From assembly GCA_014281115.1 (NCBI GenBank), contig JACONQ010000002.1, positions 3,844,001 to 3,908,000 on the forward strand: a DNA stretch of 64,000 bases, in the 5' to 3' direction. How positions within the stretch are numbered: position 1 is the stretch's first letter; each line of letters starts with the position of its first letter. The position numbers and the translations under genes are program-made. Origin of the DNA: Laburnicola sp. R22_1. Its lineage: Eukaryota > Ascomycota > Dothideomycetes > Pleosporales > Didymosphaeriaceae. A model generated the notes under the pieces. That model did no database searches. It saw only the letters and a program-made list of their open reading frames with translations, and was not told the DNA's origin. Positions 44,685 to 56,299 of the stretch are shown here, one piece after another.

Positions 44685-47509
44685 ATGCAGCTGTGTCCGA
44701 AGGAGGTGCGTGGCTTGGCCTGGTCGATGCGGGGCGTGCCCATGACCCCGATGCCCCTCGCTAACGCGTTGCGGACAGCTCGACAAGCTCGTCATCTCTC
44801 AGCTGGGCCTGCTCGCCCAACGTCGCCTGGCCCGCGGCGTGAAGCTCAACCACGCCGAGGCTACTGTGCGTGGAACCGCTCTGCAAGTTGGATTAGCACT
44901 GACGCTGCCAGGCGCTGATCGCGAACAACCTCCAAGAAGTATGTGCTCCAAGCAACGCGTCTCCATGGTACTGAGCGTCTGCAGCTTATCCGCGATGGCA
45001 ACCACACGGTCGCGGACCTCATGGCCATCGGCACCACCATGCTCGGTCGCCGCCATGTCCTCCCCTCGGTCGTGTCAACGCTCGCCGAGCTGATGGTCGA
45101 GGGCACCTTCCCGACCGGCACGTATCTCGTCACAGTCCACCACCCCATCAGCTCCGACGATGGCGATCTCGAGAAAGCCCTATACGGCTCTTTCCTCCCG
45201 GTTCCTTCGAACGACATGTTTCCGCTGCCCGAACCGGACGTGTACGAGAGCATCAAACAGCCTGGCGCTATTGTGGCAGTCAAGGGCGCTGCGGGCACGA
45301 TCAAGTTGAACGAGGGAAGGAAGAGAATCCGGCTCAAGGTCAAGAGCACCGGAGATAGGCCCATCCAGGTATGGCATTATGACGTCGCAGGCTGCTGCAG
45401 GGACTGAACATGCAGGTCGGTTCGCACTACCACTTCGTTGAAACGAATCCTCAGCTCCAGTTCGACCGCATACGAACTCACGGCTACCGCCTCGACATTC
45501 CAGCGGGGACCTCGGTCCGCTTCGAGCCCGGCGACACCCGGACTGTCACGTTGGTACAGATAGCTGGAAACAAGATCATCAAAGGCGGGAACCAGATTGC
45601 TTCGGGCTTCATCGAGGATGCGTCCATTGCGAACAAGATTCTGGAGAACATCAAGGCTGGAGGCTTCTTGCACGAACCTGAGCCGCTGGGCGATGCGGCG
45701 CATATCGACATTTGCACTATGGAGCGGCAAGCGTACATCAGCATGTTTGGACCTACCACAGGCGATCTGGTACGACTTGGCGCCACAGACTTGTGGATCA
45801 AGGTCGAAAAGGACATGACCAAATATGGCGATGAGTGTTCATTTGGAGGCGGAAAGACCCTGAGAGAAGGCATGGGTCAAGCCGGCGGGAGATCTGACAA
45901 CGAGTGCTTGGATACCGTGATCACAAACGCACTAATCGTCGACTGGTCGGGTATCTACAAGGCTGATATTGGTATCAAAAATGGCATAATCACAGGCATA
46001 GGCAAAGCTGGAAATCCAGATGTCATGGACGGTGTAGACCCTGACCTTGTGATCGGAAACTGTACGGATGTCATTGCTGGGGAGCACGACATTGTCACTG
46101 CAGGTGGTTTAGATACTCATATCCATCTCATCTGTCCCCAGCAGGCATACGAGGCCATCGCTTCTGGGATCACTACCATGCTTGGGGGCGGAACAGGACC
46201 CAGGTTTGTCAATCTTGGTATTCCTCGATGGTTCGCTGATTTGTGAAGTACTGGCACCAATGCGACCACATGCACGCCCGGAAAGACGCACATACGGCAG
46301 ATGCTCCAGGCCATAGACGAGCTACCGCTCAACTATGGCATCACGGGAAAAGGAAACGATGCTGAAATGCTGCCTCTGCAGCAGCAAGCTGAAGCCGGCG
46401 CCTGTGGGCTGAAACTACACGAAGATTGGGGCAGCACGCCAGCAGCAATTGATGCGTGTCTTACCGTTTGCGACGAGTATGATATCCAGACGCTCATCCA
46501 TACCGACACTTTGAACGAGTCTGGCTTCGTGGAACAGACGATTCAGGCGTTCAAAAACCGGACCATCCATACTTACCACACCGAAGGCGCCGGAGGAGGG
46601 CATGCGCCGGACATCATAAGCATCGTAGAGCACGACAACGTGCTCCCTTCGTCTACGAATCCTACCCGACCGTACACGAAGAATACACTCGACGAACATC
46701 TCGACATGCTTATGGTCTGCCATCACCTGTCCCGCAACATAGCTGAAGATGTGGCCTTTGCCGAATCGCGAATTCGTGCCGAGACAATCGCTGCAGAAGA
46801 CGTCCTACATGACCTGGGAGCCATTTCGATGATGTCTTCGGACTCCCAGGCCATGGGGCGCTGCGGCGAGGTTATTCTGCGTACTTGGAACACTGCTCAC
46901 AAGAACAAGGTCCAGCGGGGCGCTTTGAAGGAAGACGAGGGCAGCGATGCCGACAATTTCCGAGTGAAGAGATACATCAGCAAGTACACCATCAACCCAG
47001 CGATTGCCCAAGGAATGGGCCATCTCATCGGCAGTATCGAGGTTGGTAAAGTTGCGGATCTAGTCCTCTGGAACCCGAAGAATTTTGGCGTAAAGCCGAC
47101 ACTCGTGATCAAGAGCGGGTTTTGCTCGTACGCCCAGATGGTCAGCACGACTCGTACTCTCTGATTTGACGCAGACTGACATGCACAGGGTGATCCGAAT
47201 GCGTCGATCCCAACGGTCGAGCCCATCTTCATGCGACCCATGTTTGCGCCACTGGTACCACAGAGCAGCATCACATTTGTCTCGCAAGCATCGATCTCGT
47301 CTGGCGTTGTGGACTCGTACGGGCTGAGGAAGCGGGTGGAAGCAGTCAAGAAGTGCAGGAAGATTGGAAAAAAGGATATGAAGTTTAACGACACGCGGCC
47401 GAAGATGAAGGTGGACCCGGAAAGGTATACAGTCGAGGCGGATGGCATGGTGTGCACGGCAGAGCCAGCGGAGAGCTTGCCGTTGACACAAGCTTACTTT
47501 GTGTATTGA
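44685..47509 (+). CDS. Urease (single-chain, nickel)
   Basis: Hydrolyses urea to ammonia and carbamate in the cytosol. The eukaryotic single chain fuses the gamma, beta and alpha subunits: 839 aa here, matching plant and fungal ureases. Seven exons: 44685-44705, 44779-44865, 44912-44938, 44985-45368, 45416-46203, 46249-47140, 47189-47509. The gamma part has [20 protein letters not shown] and RRHVLPSV. The alpha part has nickel-ligand [13 protein letters not shown], the carbamylated-Lys motif [38 protein letters not shown], the flap VCHHLS and the metal Asp in [10 protein letters not shown]. All active-site motifs are intact. No accessory genes (UreD/F/G-type) lie nearby. The three smallest exons at the 5' end are supported only by frame and family conservation. 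Confidence 0.96.
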
Positions 47510-48073
47510 AGACGAGTTCCAAGCGTGTTAAAGTGTGTAGATGGCTCAGATGCGAAATGCAGGGAAGAAGGACGGAATGAAGGTTTGAATATTTGACATG
47601 CAATTTGAATAAGTTCGCGAACCTCAGTGCCCCGAACCAACAGGCGAAGGCGTCCCCAACGCAGGGAGGGGACGCACCAAAGTGAGCGGCGGATGGGCGG
47701 GCAATGCGCCTCTTTGCTAGGCGGGGCGTGCAGCCGTGCCAGGCTGCTGTTGCAGGCCCAGCAACGCCAATTGCTCAGTGCAGCTGGGGTGCACTCAGCG
47801 GGCAGCCGGCAGCCGCCAGAGGCAGTAGAAGGTACGTCCCCAGGGGACACGCAGGCCCAAAAAGCAGCGTAGCCGCGGCAAACAGCCTGTTTTGGGGGGC
47901 TCAGGTGCCCGAGTTTGGCGAGCAGCAGCCCGCTGTAATAGCGCCTCTCGGTGCAAGCGGCGTCCTCGCCAGCGCCCCAACCCCCCCAACGCTGCCCACC
48001 CACCTCGCCCACCGCCTGTACTTTGCGCCCATCAACCCACAAGTTCCATCTTCCATCGCGCACCACCGTCGCC
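47510..48073. other. Intergenic between urease and HMG-box genes
   Basis: GC-rich spacer with only random frames. Its right part is the promoter of the HMG-box gene. Confidence 0.5.
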
Positions 48074-49573
48074 ATGGCCAGGGGCAAAGAAAAAGAAGTC
48101 GAGCTCATGATCTCGGTGGAGCATTATACGCGCACGCGCGACACGGTAAGTAACGCCTTGTTTCGTTTATGTTGTTCGTCTGGTGCAACGACACGCGCCT
48201 GCCTCTATCCATCCTCGCCGCGATGCGATGCGATGCGATGCGACGCTGCACAAGCTCGCGCTCGGCCGCGTGTCGTGCTTTTTCGTCGCCACGACGCGCT
48301 TTGGGCGCTATTCTTCCACATGTCCTTGATCGCGACTTCGACGCGCCCGCACCATGGCGCCATTGAAGTCTCTGCTGCCGCGCCCGCCCAGGTCGTCACC
48401 GCGTCGCGTCGCATCCCAGAGGCCCACCAAGCAAGATGAGGTCCAGCAGCTTACCTTTGCCCAGGTCATCATGGCGCTCTCCAATCTGCAAAAGGGCCTC
48501 GCCCACGTCCAGAGCGGCGTCAACGAGTTGATGAATGCCTACATCAAGCACACGTCCTCGGTCCTTGCTGGAGAGGAGGGCGCTGCCGAGAGCCTCCAAT
48601 TGCCCGACAACATTGCTGAGGTGGCGGCCGCGGCCAATTTTGCCATCAACAATGTGTCACAGGCTGCTGCTGCTGCCGCTACCACTGCCGCTGCCCCTGC
48701 CGCTACCGATGCTGATACTGGCAAGGGCAAGAAGCGCAAGCGTGAGAAGAAGGAGAAAGACCCCAATCAGCCGAAGCGTCCTCTTACCGCCGCCTTCTTG
48801 TATGCCCAGAGCGCCCGCCCTGTCGTGAGGAAGGATTTGGAGAACGAGTTGCCGCCCGGCGCAAAGTTGGAGCCAAATGCTATCAACCTCGAGGTCAACA
48901 AGCGCTGGAACGAGATGTCCGAGGAAGACAAGAACGTAAGTCGACATTGTCTTCCCCCCCTATCACTTCACTCCTAACCTTCGCGCAGGTCTGGAAGGCT
49001 TCGTACCGCGACTCCATGGAGCAATACAACAAGGATATGGCCGCCTACAAAGCCGGCTTGGGCGGGATCCCCATCCCCGAGGAGCCAGTCGAAGAAGAGG
49101 TCTCTGACGAAGCCGAAGTCGAAGCCGGTGCCCTCGATTCAGACATCGAGTCCGACTCGGACGACGACGAGCCCTCCCCCGTCAAGGCGCCGACTCCTCC
49201 GCCCACTGCGAATAGCAAGACCCCCCGCGCCAACAAGCGCCAGAAGATAACGGCTACACCCCAAGTGAATGGCATCAGCGCGCCCGTGTCCAGCGCCCCG
49301 GCTCAAACGCCCGTCCCTCTACCGTCCAACGCCCGTCCATCCACCCAAGTACCGCTCGCCAACACGGCAGCCGAGAAAAAAGACAAGAAGAAGAAGGAGA
49401 AACCACAGGCCATTGCCCCCGCTCCAGCTGCCAAAGAACCCTCGCCCGACGACCCGAAGAAGAAGGCGAAGACCGGACGCGCCACGCGCAATGGCGAAGC
49501 GGAGGGCGAGGAAAAGGCGACGAAGAAGCGCGAGCGGAGTAAGCGCAAGAGCGAGGGCGCTGCTGCTGCCTAG
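48074..49573 (+). CDS. HMG-box DNA-binding protein
   Basis: Nuclear protein of 375 aa with one HMG box. Exons: 48074-48145, 48465-48935, 48989-49573. The N-terminus has MARGKEKEVELMISVEHYTR, then a helical stretch ALSNLQKGLAHVQSGVNELM and an Ala-rich linker. A basic nuclear-localisation patch (KGKKRKREKKEKD) leads into the HMG box, about residues 121-200: NQPKRPLTAAFLYAQSARP, NKRWNEMSEEDKN, VWKASYRDSMEQYNKDM. The last intron splits the box. The tail alternates acidic and Lys-rich segments. Intron 1 is 319 bp, long for this locus; the acceptor at 48464 was chosen because it restores RTRDT-VIMALSNLQ. It is probably a chromatin or transcription factor; the targets are unknown. Confidence 0.9.
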
Positions 49574-50775
49574 ACTCTTTTTTTTCTTCTTCGCTCCCGT
49601 CACATGTTCGTTTTCCTTGTGGATTAACGGTAGCGTGGTAGGGTTGCTTGGTCCTGTGCGGCTCCGCTGGCTTGTGGCCAGGAAGGGGAAACGGCATATT
49701 GTGCGCGGGTAGGGGGGGTGATGCATACGTGCGTGCCTGCTTGGCGTCTTTTGTACCTACCTCTCCATCCTCTGTGTCCTGCCCTCGCTCGCTCGCTCGC
49801 TTCCCCACGGTTCTTTCTCCCTTGCCTTTTCCTTTTCCTTTCCTGGTTCTCTTTGTTCTAAAAGTGGGATTGGATCTGCACGACGGACATGGGAGATCAA
49901 CGGACGGTCCTCCTTTTCTCAGAGTCAGTCTTCTCTTTTTTTTGCAACGGCCTTTGTAGCTATTAGCCTCTCTTGTTTTTTATATCGTCTTGGGGCGTAG
50001 CGTGGCGTGGCGTGGCGTGGCGTGGCATGTGCGTAGATCAATCATATCATATCGTGGGTTTTGATTGGCGCCGGTGGGGTGGGGCAGGGCGACGAGGAAG
50101 GAAGCAAAGGAAGGGAAAGGAGAGGTAGTGGGGAAAATGTAAATTTTGAATAGAAAAGTTCAAAATTTCGTGGTTTGTCTTTGCTTGTATGTGTGTGTGT
50201 GTGCTTGTGGTGGAGGGGTGTGAAGGGGGTTCGGGTTCGGGTTGGGATTGGGAGTGGTGTATATTATAGAGGTAGGTGTCCATCATTAGGTTCTTGTTCT
50301 TGATTGTTGTCTTACTAACAGACGAGTTGAGGGGGAGGGGGGAATGGTAGAGGAGGGGTTTCGGTGCGTGGGAATTCCTAATCTGACATGGCGGCGCAAG
50401 AGGGAGAGAGAAGAGGATTGTCTATAGCTAGCTATAGGACAAAACTTCTGGGTACAGTTAGCCTTCGTCTCGCTTGTCCTAGTACTGTATGGAGCTCATG
50501 TGTTGCATTGCATGTACGAGGCAGGAATCTATGATGACTACACTAGTGTAGGTCTCCGTTGATTGCCCAGACTATCATCTCACCGACTGTGAGATAGTCG
50601 CCGAGGGTATTTGTGGCATCTAGTTCGTGTTGTGTCATGTCGCGTCATGTCATGTCGTATGCTGCGTCTTAGCCAAACGCCTGTCTATGCCTTCCAATCC
50701 ATCAATCCATGAATCAATCCATCAAGGCAAGCCAAATCCACGCATCCCCCCCCCCCCCCCCCCCAACACAACCAC
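49574..50775. other. Intergenic, ~1.2 kb, with tandem GCGTG repeat
   Basis: Contains a GCGTG pentamer array (about 49999-50027), a GT run near 50188-50202, miniature-element copy 8 and a 19-base C run at 50746-50764. No coding frame is supported. Confidence 0.55.
50431..50487 (+). mobile_element. Miniature element, internally deleted (copy 8)
   Basis: TA-flanked (50429-50430, 50488-50489), 57 bp. It has both ends of the family (ATAGGACAAAAC..TTGTCCTAGTACTG) but lacks about 33 bases of the right-hand interior. Confidence 0.7.
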
Positions 50776-52081
50776 CTAAACCCTCTCCACAGCATCCACA
50801 AACGCCACACCCTCACCCTCACTACTCTCACCCGCCTCCACCTCCCCACCCCCCTCCGTAAACAGTCCCACATCCACACCCGCATGCACCACCGCCTCCC
50901 CGCCAACCACACCCCCCATCATCCTCCTCCCATACTCAACCCGCTTCTCCCTGACGCCCACCAAGTACTGCAACGTCAACCGCGCACACTCCTCTTTCGC
51001 CTTCTTCTTGCCAAAGACGTGCCGCACTTCGCCGATGGGGCCCTCGTGCGACCCCCCGTTCTTGAAGTAGCATGACACCGTGTGGAAGCCGGGAGCCATG
51101 GCGGGCACGGGCGATGAGAAGCGCCATTCGGGGGTGCCGAGGGAGAGTTGCGTGGCGAGGGTTGCGGCGCGTTGGGCGTAGGAGGAGGGGCTCGTTGGGG
51201 GGTCTGGGTCGTCGGGATGGGAAGCAAGCTGCTGGGGTTGGGCGTCTGTGTTCTTCTTCTTCTTCTTCTTGATGCCGCCGAGGTCGGTGAAGGTGTCGGG
51301 CCAGAGCTTCTGCGCTTGGAAGTGCTCGACGGCGCAGCGGGCGGCGTTTTTCCGGGCGCCCTTTTTCGAAGGAAAGTACGTGGTGCGGCCGCCGAAGGGT
51401 TGATCGAGGCCGTCGATGGTGAGTTCGCAGGAGAAGGATTGGCCGAGTTGGTAGTCGGTGTAGACGGGCTGGGGGGAAGCGGTCGCGAGTTGGAATTCTT
51501 GGTATCGCAGTCTAGTTAGCAAGACGTCGAGGTACACAGAGAGAAAAGATATACATACCGATCAACTGCCCAATATAGTTGACATCCGGCTCCTTATCCA
51601 CCTGCTCAACCTTGCCCTCCACACCCCCTTCACTCTTCTTCTCCTTCTTCGTCCGCGGCGCCAACCTCAATGTACCCTCTTTCTCCAACTCGAGAATGAC
51701 GCCCAACGCCTTCTCGCTCAGCCGCTCCTTCGCCTCCTGCTTGCTCCCACAACCGCACTCGACCACCAACTCCTGCCCGAGAAACTGCGTCGTAGCGCCC
51801 CACCCTTCCTCGCTGCTCCCCGAGAAGACGAAATGGGGCCGCGGAATGCCGAACGCTTGGTACTTTTCGTTCAGCAGGACTGTGTATTTGGAGGAGCGGG
51901 CGGACACGGCGCGCGGCTGCGGGGCACCAGCAGCAGCCTGGCCTTCTTCGGCCGCGGCACCTTGAGCCCGCGAGGCCATGAACTCTTCCATGCTGAGAAT
52001 CCAGCCCGCGTTGTTGTTGTTCTCGGGGCTGTGCATCAGCGGCACGGCTGCAGTCTGCGTATCCATCTCCATCGTCGCCAT
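50776..52081 (-). CDS. Double-stranded RNA-binding domain protein
   Basis: Protein of 414 aa, exons 51559-52081 and 50776-51497. At least two dsRBD-like regions are visible. The first has KYTVLLNEKYQAFGIPRPHF and KQEAKERLSEKALGVILELE. A second follows the intron with FSCELTIDGLDQPFGGRTTY and FPSKKGARKNAARCAVEHF. A third half-domain reads YFKNGGSHEGPIGEVRHVFG and KKKAKEECARLTLQYLVG. Each keeps the Lys/Ala-rich final helix of the dsRBD fold. There is no catalytic domain, so it could be an adaptor for an RNase III/Dicer-type enzyme or an RNA chaperone. The acceptor AAG at 51498 follows the CTAAC branch by 17 bases and is the only one that keeps frame. Confidence 0.85.
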
Positions 52082-53097
52082 CTTGCCCGTCCTACGCGTT
52101 GCCGTCGTGCTATCGTCCTCGCTTTGTAAGCTGGCCTCGAACGCGCTAGTACTCAGTCACAGCTCCGAGGTGGAATCGCCAACAGAATTGGCAAGACGAG
52201 GAGCAGAAGCAGGCCCGATTAAATACTGCAGAAGATGTGCAGCTATGGCGGGGGCCGTTTGGCGGGCGGGTTGCGCTTGAGTGGGGATATCCATGCATGG
52301 GAGATTAGCGCCTCATGTGATTGCGCGATGTCGGGTCCACGGGTGGCAGACGCGTTTGGTTTGTCCAGCAGGACAAATCATGTACGCGTTTAGTTTAGCG
52401 TTTCTGGGAGTTACTCCATGTATGTAGTAGTAAGCAAAGCGCGCGTGGAAGAGACGGCGCGTGGGCGCTTGATTGCGTTTGTGTCGCGGCGCATGAGTGC
52501 GACGGTGAGTTTGAGTATGAGACCAGCGCGGGCGCGAGACAAACTTCACCCCTTCCGCTGACTCTCACCTTGCCCGGCGACCACATGTCACCCGGGCCTT
52601 CGCCATGTTCTACAACCAACATCCAAGCTTGAGACACCGTCGGCGTCATTCCACCATACCCGCTAATAGGAAACAAAGCTTGCCTTTATATTTTGCGACA
52701 TGGATATAATCAGGGTACTTGCGCACAGCGATTGCATAGATTCAGACAGCCACTGCGAGGGAGACCCAAACGAGGCAAGCAGAACCAAGGGCGGCAAACT
52801 GCATATTCGAGCACAGGAACAAATTTGTAGGGCAACGTTGCACGGGCAAAACATGTTGGCAATGAGGGCAGTAGATCACGCACTCAGCATACACGTCATT
52901 GCTTTCCCAAGCAAGCCCCCGACGCACCCATCCAGCAACAACAACAAGCCATCTCAAAACTTCACTCCATTACCATTCCATTAATCCAAAGCATCCTACC
53001 CCAGCAAAGGCTAACACACCATAAACATCCAATCGAAAAATCACTCAATCATAACATCGTAAAGCAGCATCATGTCACAACCCCCCTTTCTCACCCC
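52082..53097. other. Intergenic, ~1 kb, no gene seen
   Basis: The promoter side of the dsRBD gene and the 3' side of the abaA-like gene. The last 150 bases are C/A-rich low-complexity DNA without a frame of interest. Confidence 0.5.
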
Positions 53098-55475
53098 CTA
53101 CACAAACCCCCTAAACCTATCCTCCCTCCTCTCCCCTCCAAAATCAATCCCAACACTCCCATCTCCAACCTTGCTATCTCTCCTCCCCCCATCAGCCCCA
53201 ACCCCAGTGTCCTCCCCAAACCCACCTGGCAACTTCCATAACCCACCCGCATCACTTAGTCCCGCCATCCCCCCTTCATCCCCATGCCCCATCAGATCAT
53301 CTATCCCATACTGCTCCGCCGCGCTCTCGAGGTGCGAAATGAGGCTCGGGTGGTGCCACGACGGCTTTGTAGCGTAGCAGTTGGCAGGCATGCTGACGCC
53401 AAAGGAAGACAAGTCCGAAAAGGCATGGTCGTGTAGATGGTGCGCCGAGGGGTCGAGGCCTGTAATGGAGGAGAGGTTGGGCAGGGTAGTGCCGTGTGAG
53501 TGGAGCGGAGAGTTGTACGTCTCGTAGGCGCCAAGGTTGATGGCGGGTTCGAGACAGCCGGAGATGGTGATGTGGCCACCATGAAAGTCGAAGTCGTTCG
53601 TATCGTGGAAATCTTGGCTTTGAGACACTACCGTGCCGTGTGAGTGGGATAGCGAAGGGAGAGAGCACTGTGTCTGCGAGTAGTCTGTCGCGAGGCTAGG
53701 TGCCGTGGCTGAATTCGGGTTCGAGAAGTCGGATGGTATGCCTTCCATTGCAAGTGTATCAAGGTCCAGCTGTGGCGGGTGTTGCGCGAATGAGTGGTGG
53801 AAGTCTATCGGGAGAGTCGAATACATCGATTGTGCCGATGTCGACATCGAAAGCATCGACATGGACGAGCTGTTCGTAGGTACTAACTCCCTCGCGTTCC
53901 TGATTTCCTCCAGCTCCTCTTCCTTTATCCACCTCTTCTCCTCTGGCTGCCCAAAGTTAACAACGCGCCACGTCATACGTCCCGCCTCATCGCTCGTTCG
54001 TGTCTGACTGAAGCGCCATAGTATTGTCAATAAGCGTTTCTTTCCTCCCTGTTGGTAACCATAGATCTCCTGCGCAGCAGTCATATGCTGCAGCTCCTTC
54101 CGAACAATCGTCTCATATCGTGTACGTGCTTGCTGCTCTTCCTCGGCTGCCGCTTTCGCAAGCAAATGTCCCAATCTCTGCAACTGATGAGCCCAAAACT
54201 GGGAACCAAACTTAACACGCATGAGGCCCCCATGGTCCTTGTAAAATTCTGCCGAAGTACGTGTCTGCCCAATTTGTTTCCGACTTGAGTCGAGCTGATC
54301 CGCAGGCTCGCCATTCTCGAAGAAGCGCGTTCGACATTCCAGCCCCTCATAGAAGTCGAGATCGATCTGGGATCGCAGATCGAAAGTAATGCTGAGCTCG
54401 GCATCGGCAGGTCGTTCTATTGTTACGATCTTGATGGAAGCGTCGCAAAGAAGGACAGGATGATGCTCGAACTCGTCTACGTCGTGGAATTTGAATTCGG
54501 GATATTGCTTGTGCCACGACATTCTGTCAGTTACGTTGAGATCCCCGTGTCGCGAGTTGCTATTAAGTTGGGTCAAGTGAATGTGCCGTTTAGCCACTTC
54601 GACAAACATGGCGAAATCCGCTACCGTAAACGGAGACTTGACATGGTCTAACTGGAGCTTTGCAAGAGCGAACGAAGATGGTAATTGCCCGAAGCTCTGA
54701 TTTAGAGCCGATCCAGCTTGAGACTGAATATGTTTGGAGTAGGCTGCATGTCGATGTCGACTGAAATGTGAGTCGCTGTGTCGACTGCGCCGACCTCCCA
54801 TGTCCTCTGTGGCCATGTATACCAGGACTGCTTTCGTCAGCAACATCTAGTGTTACTCCGTTCGCCTACTTACTGTGCGGCTGGTCTTCACAGAGCTTCT
54901 TAATAACCTGAATATGGCTTGAAACTTTCTTCCGGCCACAAAGCTCGCCTGTATCCCTCTCGATGGAGTCTGCCACCATCTCATTTCGGCCGCGATCCTG
55001 CCCATCTTTCTTGTACTTTGAGCGACCCACAGGTGGGTATCGTACAAGGCCTAGGAGTGATAAGCGCAAACCCGACCAACCAAGAGACGGGGAGTCACTT
55101 ACCTCTGAAAAAGGCTTCCTCAAGATGGTCTGGCCATTTCTGCGTCTTGTCCGTCTTTTGACGCTCACGATACTTTTTGTATTTATCACAGTTCTTCACC
55201 AACTTCAGCAGCCTTTTCGTTTCAAATTCAACTTGAGCTTCAGACTTGTCACCATTGAATTGAGCTGCGAGATTGTCCCCTAGCCGGCCTGAGTACATAG
55301 TGTAGCCATTTTCGAGTGGTGAATACGGGCGTTTCCATGAGGAAGGTCCCTCGGAATAGCCACGCCGTCTGTTCGCAGATCGCTCCTGCAACACACGGCT
55401 CGGTACGGAAGTATCAGGCTGCGGTAGGGCAGGAGCATTGGAGGGGAGCACGCATGAACGGTGATGCATTTCCAT
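53098..55475 (-). CDS. abaA: TEA/ATTS-domain transcription factor, AbaA-like
   Basis: Regulator of conidiophore/phialide development in Aspergillus; role inferred here. Three exons: 55103-55475, 54874-55050, 53098-54827, giving 759 aa. The TEA domain spans about residues 110-177: QKWPDHLEEAFFRG, LVRYPPVGRSKYKKDGQDRG, RNEMVADSIERDTGELCGRK, KVSSHIQVIKKL. An intron sits inside the first helix region. The middle part has RPADAELSITFDLRSQIDLD and GGLMRVKFGSQFWAHQLQRL. The C-terminal half is Ser/His-rich and disordered. Intron 2 uses CTGAC..GCAG; the earlier CTAG would leave too short an intron. The start at 55475 is the first ATG, but an upstream exon spliced at the CTTAG near 55513 is possible. 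Confidence 0.88.
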
Positions 55476-56299
55476 AGCCGGAGGGAATGCCTGCGCCGAT
55501 AAAAGAATGGAAACCTAAGAATGTCTGAGGGGAAGGAACGTAGAGCGTTGGAGCAAAAGAATGACTGGAGAGAATGCACGGAGGGTGGCGAGCAATGTAG
55601 GAGAAGATAAAGTGGTGATATACAGCGAGTCTAGACGGCCAGCCAGGGCAGGATTCGCCTCTCCAAGGCACAGTGGGTTACCACCAAGATGGACCTGTCG
55701 CTGTGGTGACATAACGTCGAGTTGAAATTAGGCTAACACGCTATAGAGAGTCAAGCGTCGACAGGACCATTTCGCTTGTCGCCTGTATAATTACAGCCCA
55801 CGAGTTTTCTACTGAACGGAATGATAACATTCTGAATTGGTCGTGATTAGCAAGGCGAGCAAGGGCATAGGCAACTGCCGACTGCCCAGCATATCAAATG
55901 ATTGGAGCAACCCGTCACGTATTTTGTGCGAGGGAGATGAGGCACGGGAATGCTCTGAGGTTGAAGAATGTCAGCAGACGGTAAACAAAATCAACGTCAC
56001 AAGCGCGACAGCAGCTCGCGAGATAGACGGATGTCTTTCGCGCCTAAGACATAGGGAGCAAGGCAGCAACGCGGTGTGGTGGCCATGCGTTTGATTCAGG
56101 CCTGTGTAGGCAGCAAGATCTCCTGTCGCGGATAGCGAAATTTCAAGTCGTGATGCCAAGGGGACGTGACGCTGATGTCTTAAGTATAGAGCGGAAGGGC
56201 GGGCATGAAAGCCGCGCGTCCTTAGTCATGAGAGCAAGGGGTGGCCCAAGGGACCTTTTGGTGTCGCGCCGCAGAACTTTACCAGGACACGATCGCTGG
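55476..56299. other. Intergenic, ~800 bp between abaA-like and mrd1
   Basis: Upstream region of the abaA-like gene. An open minus-strand frame at 55414-55671 overlaps its first exon and could include a missing N-terminal exon. Nothing else was recognised. Confidence 0.45.
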
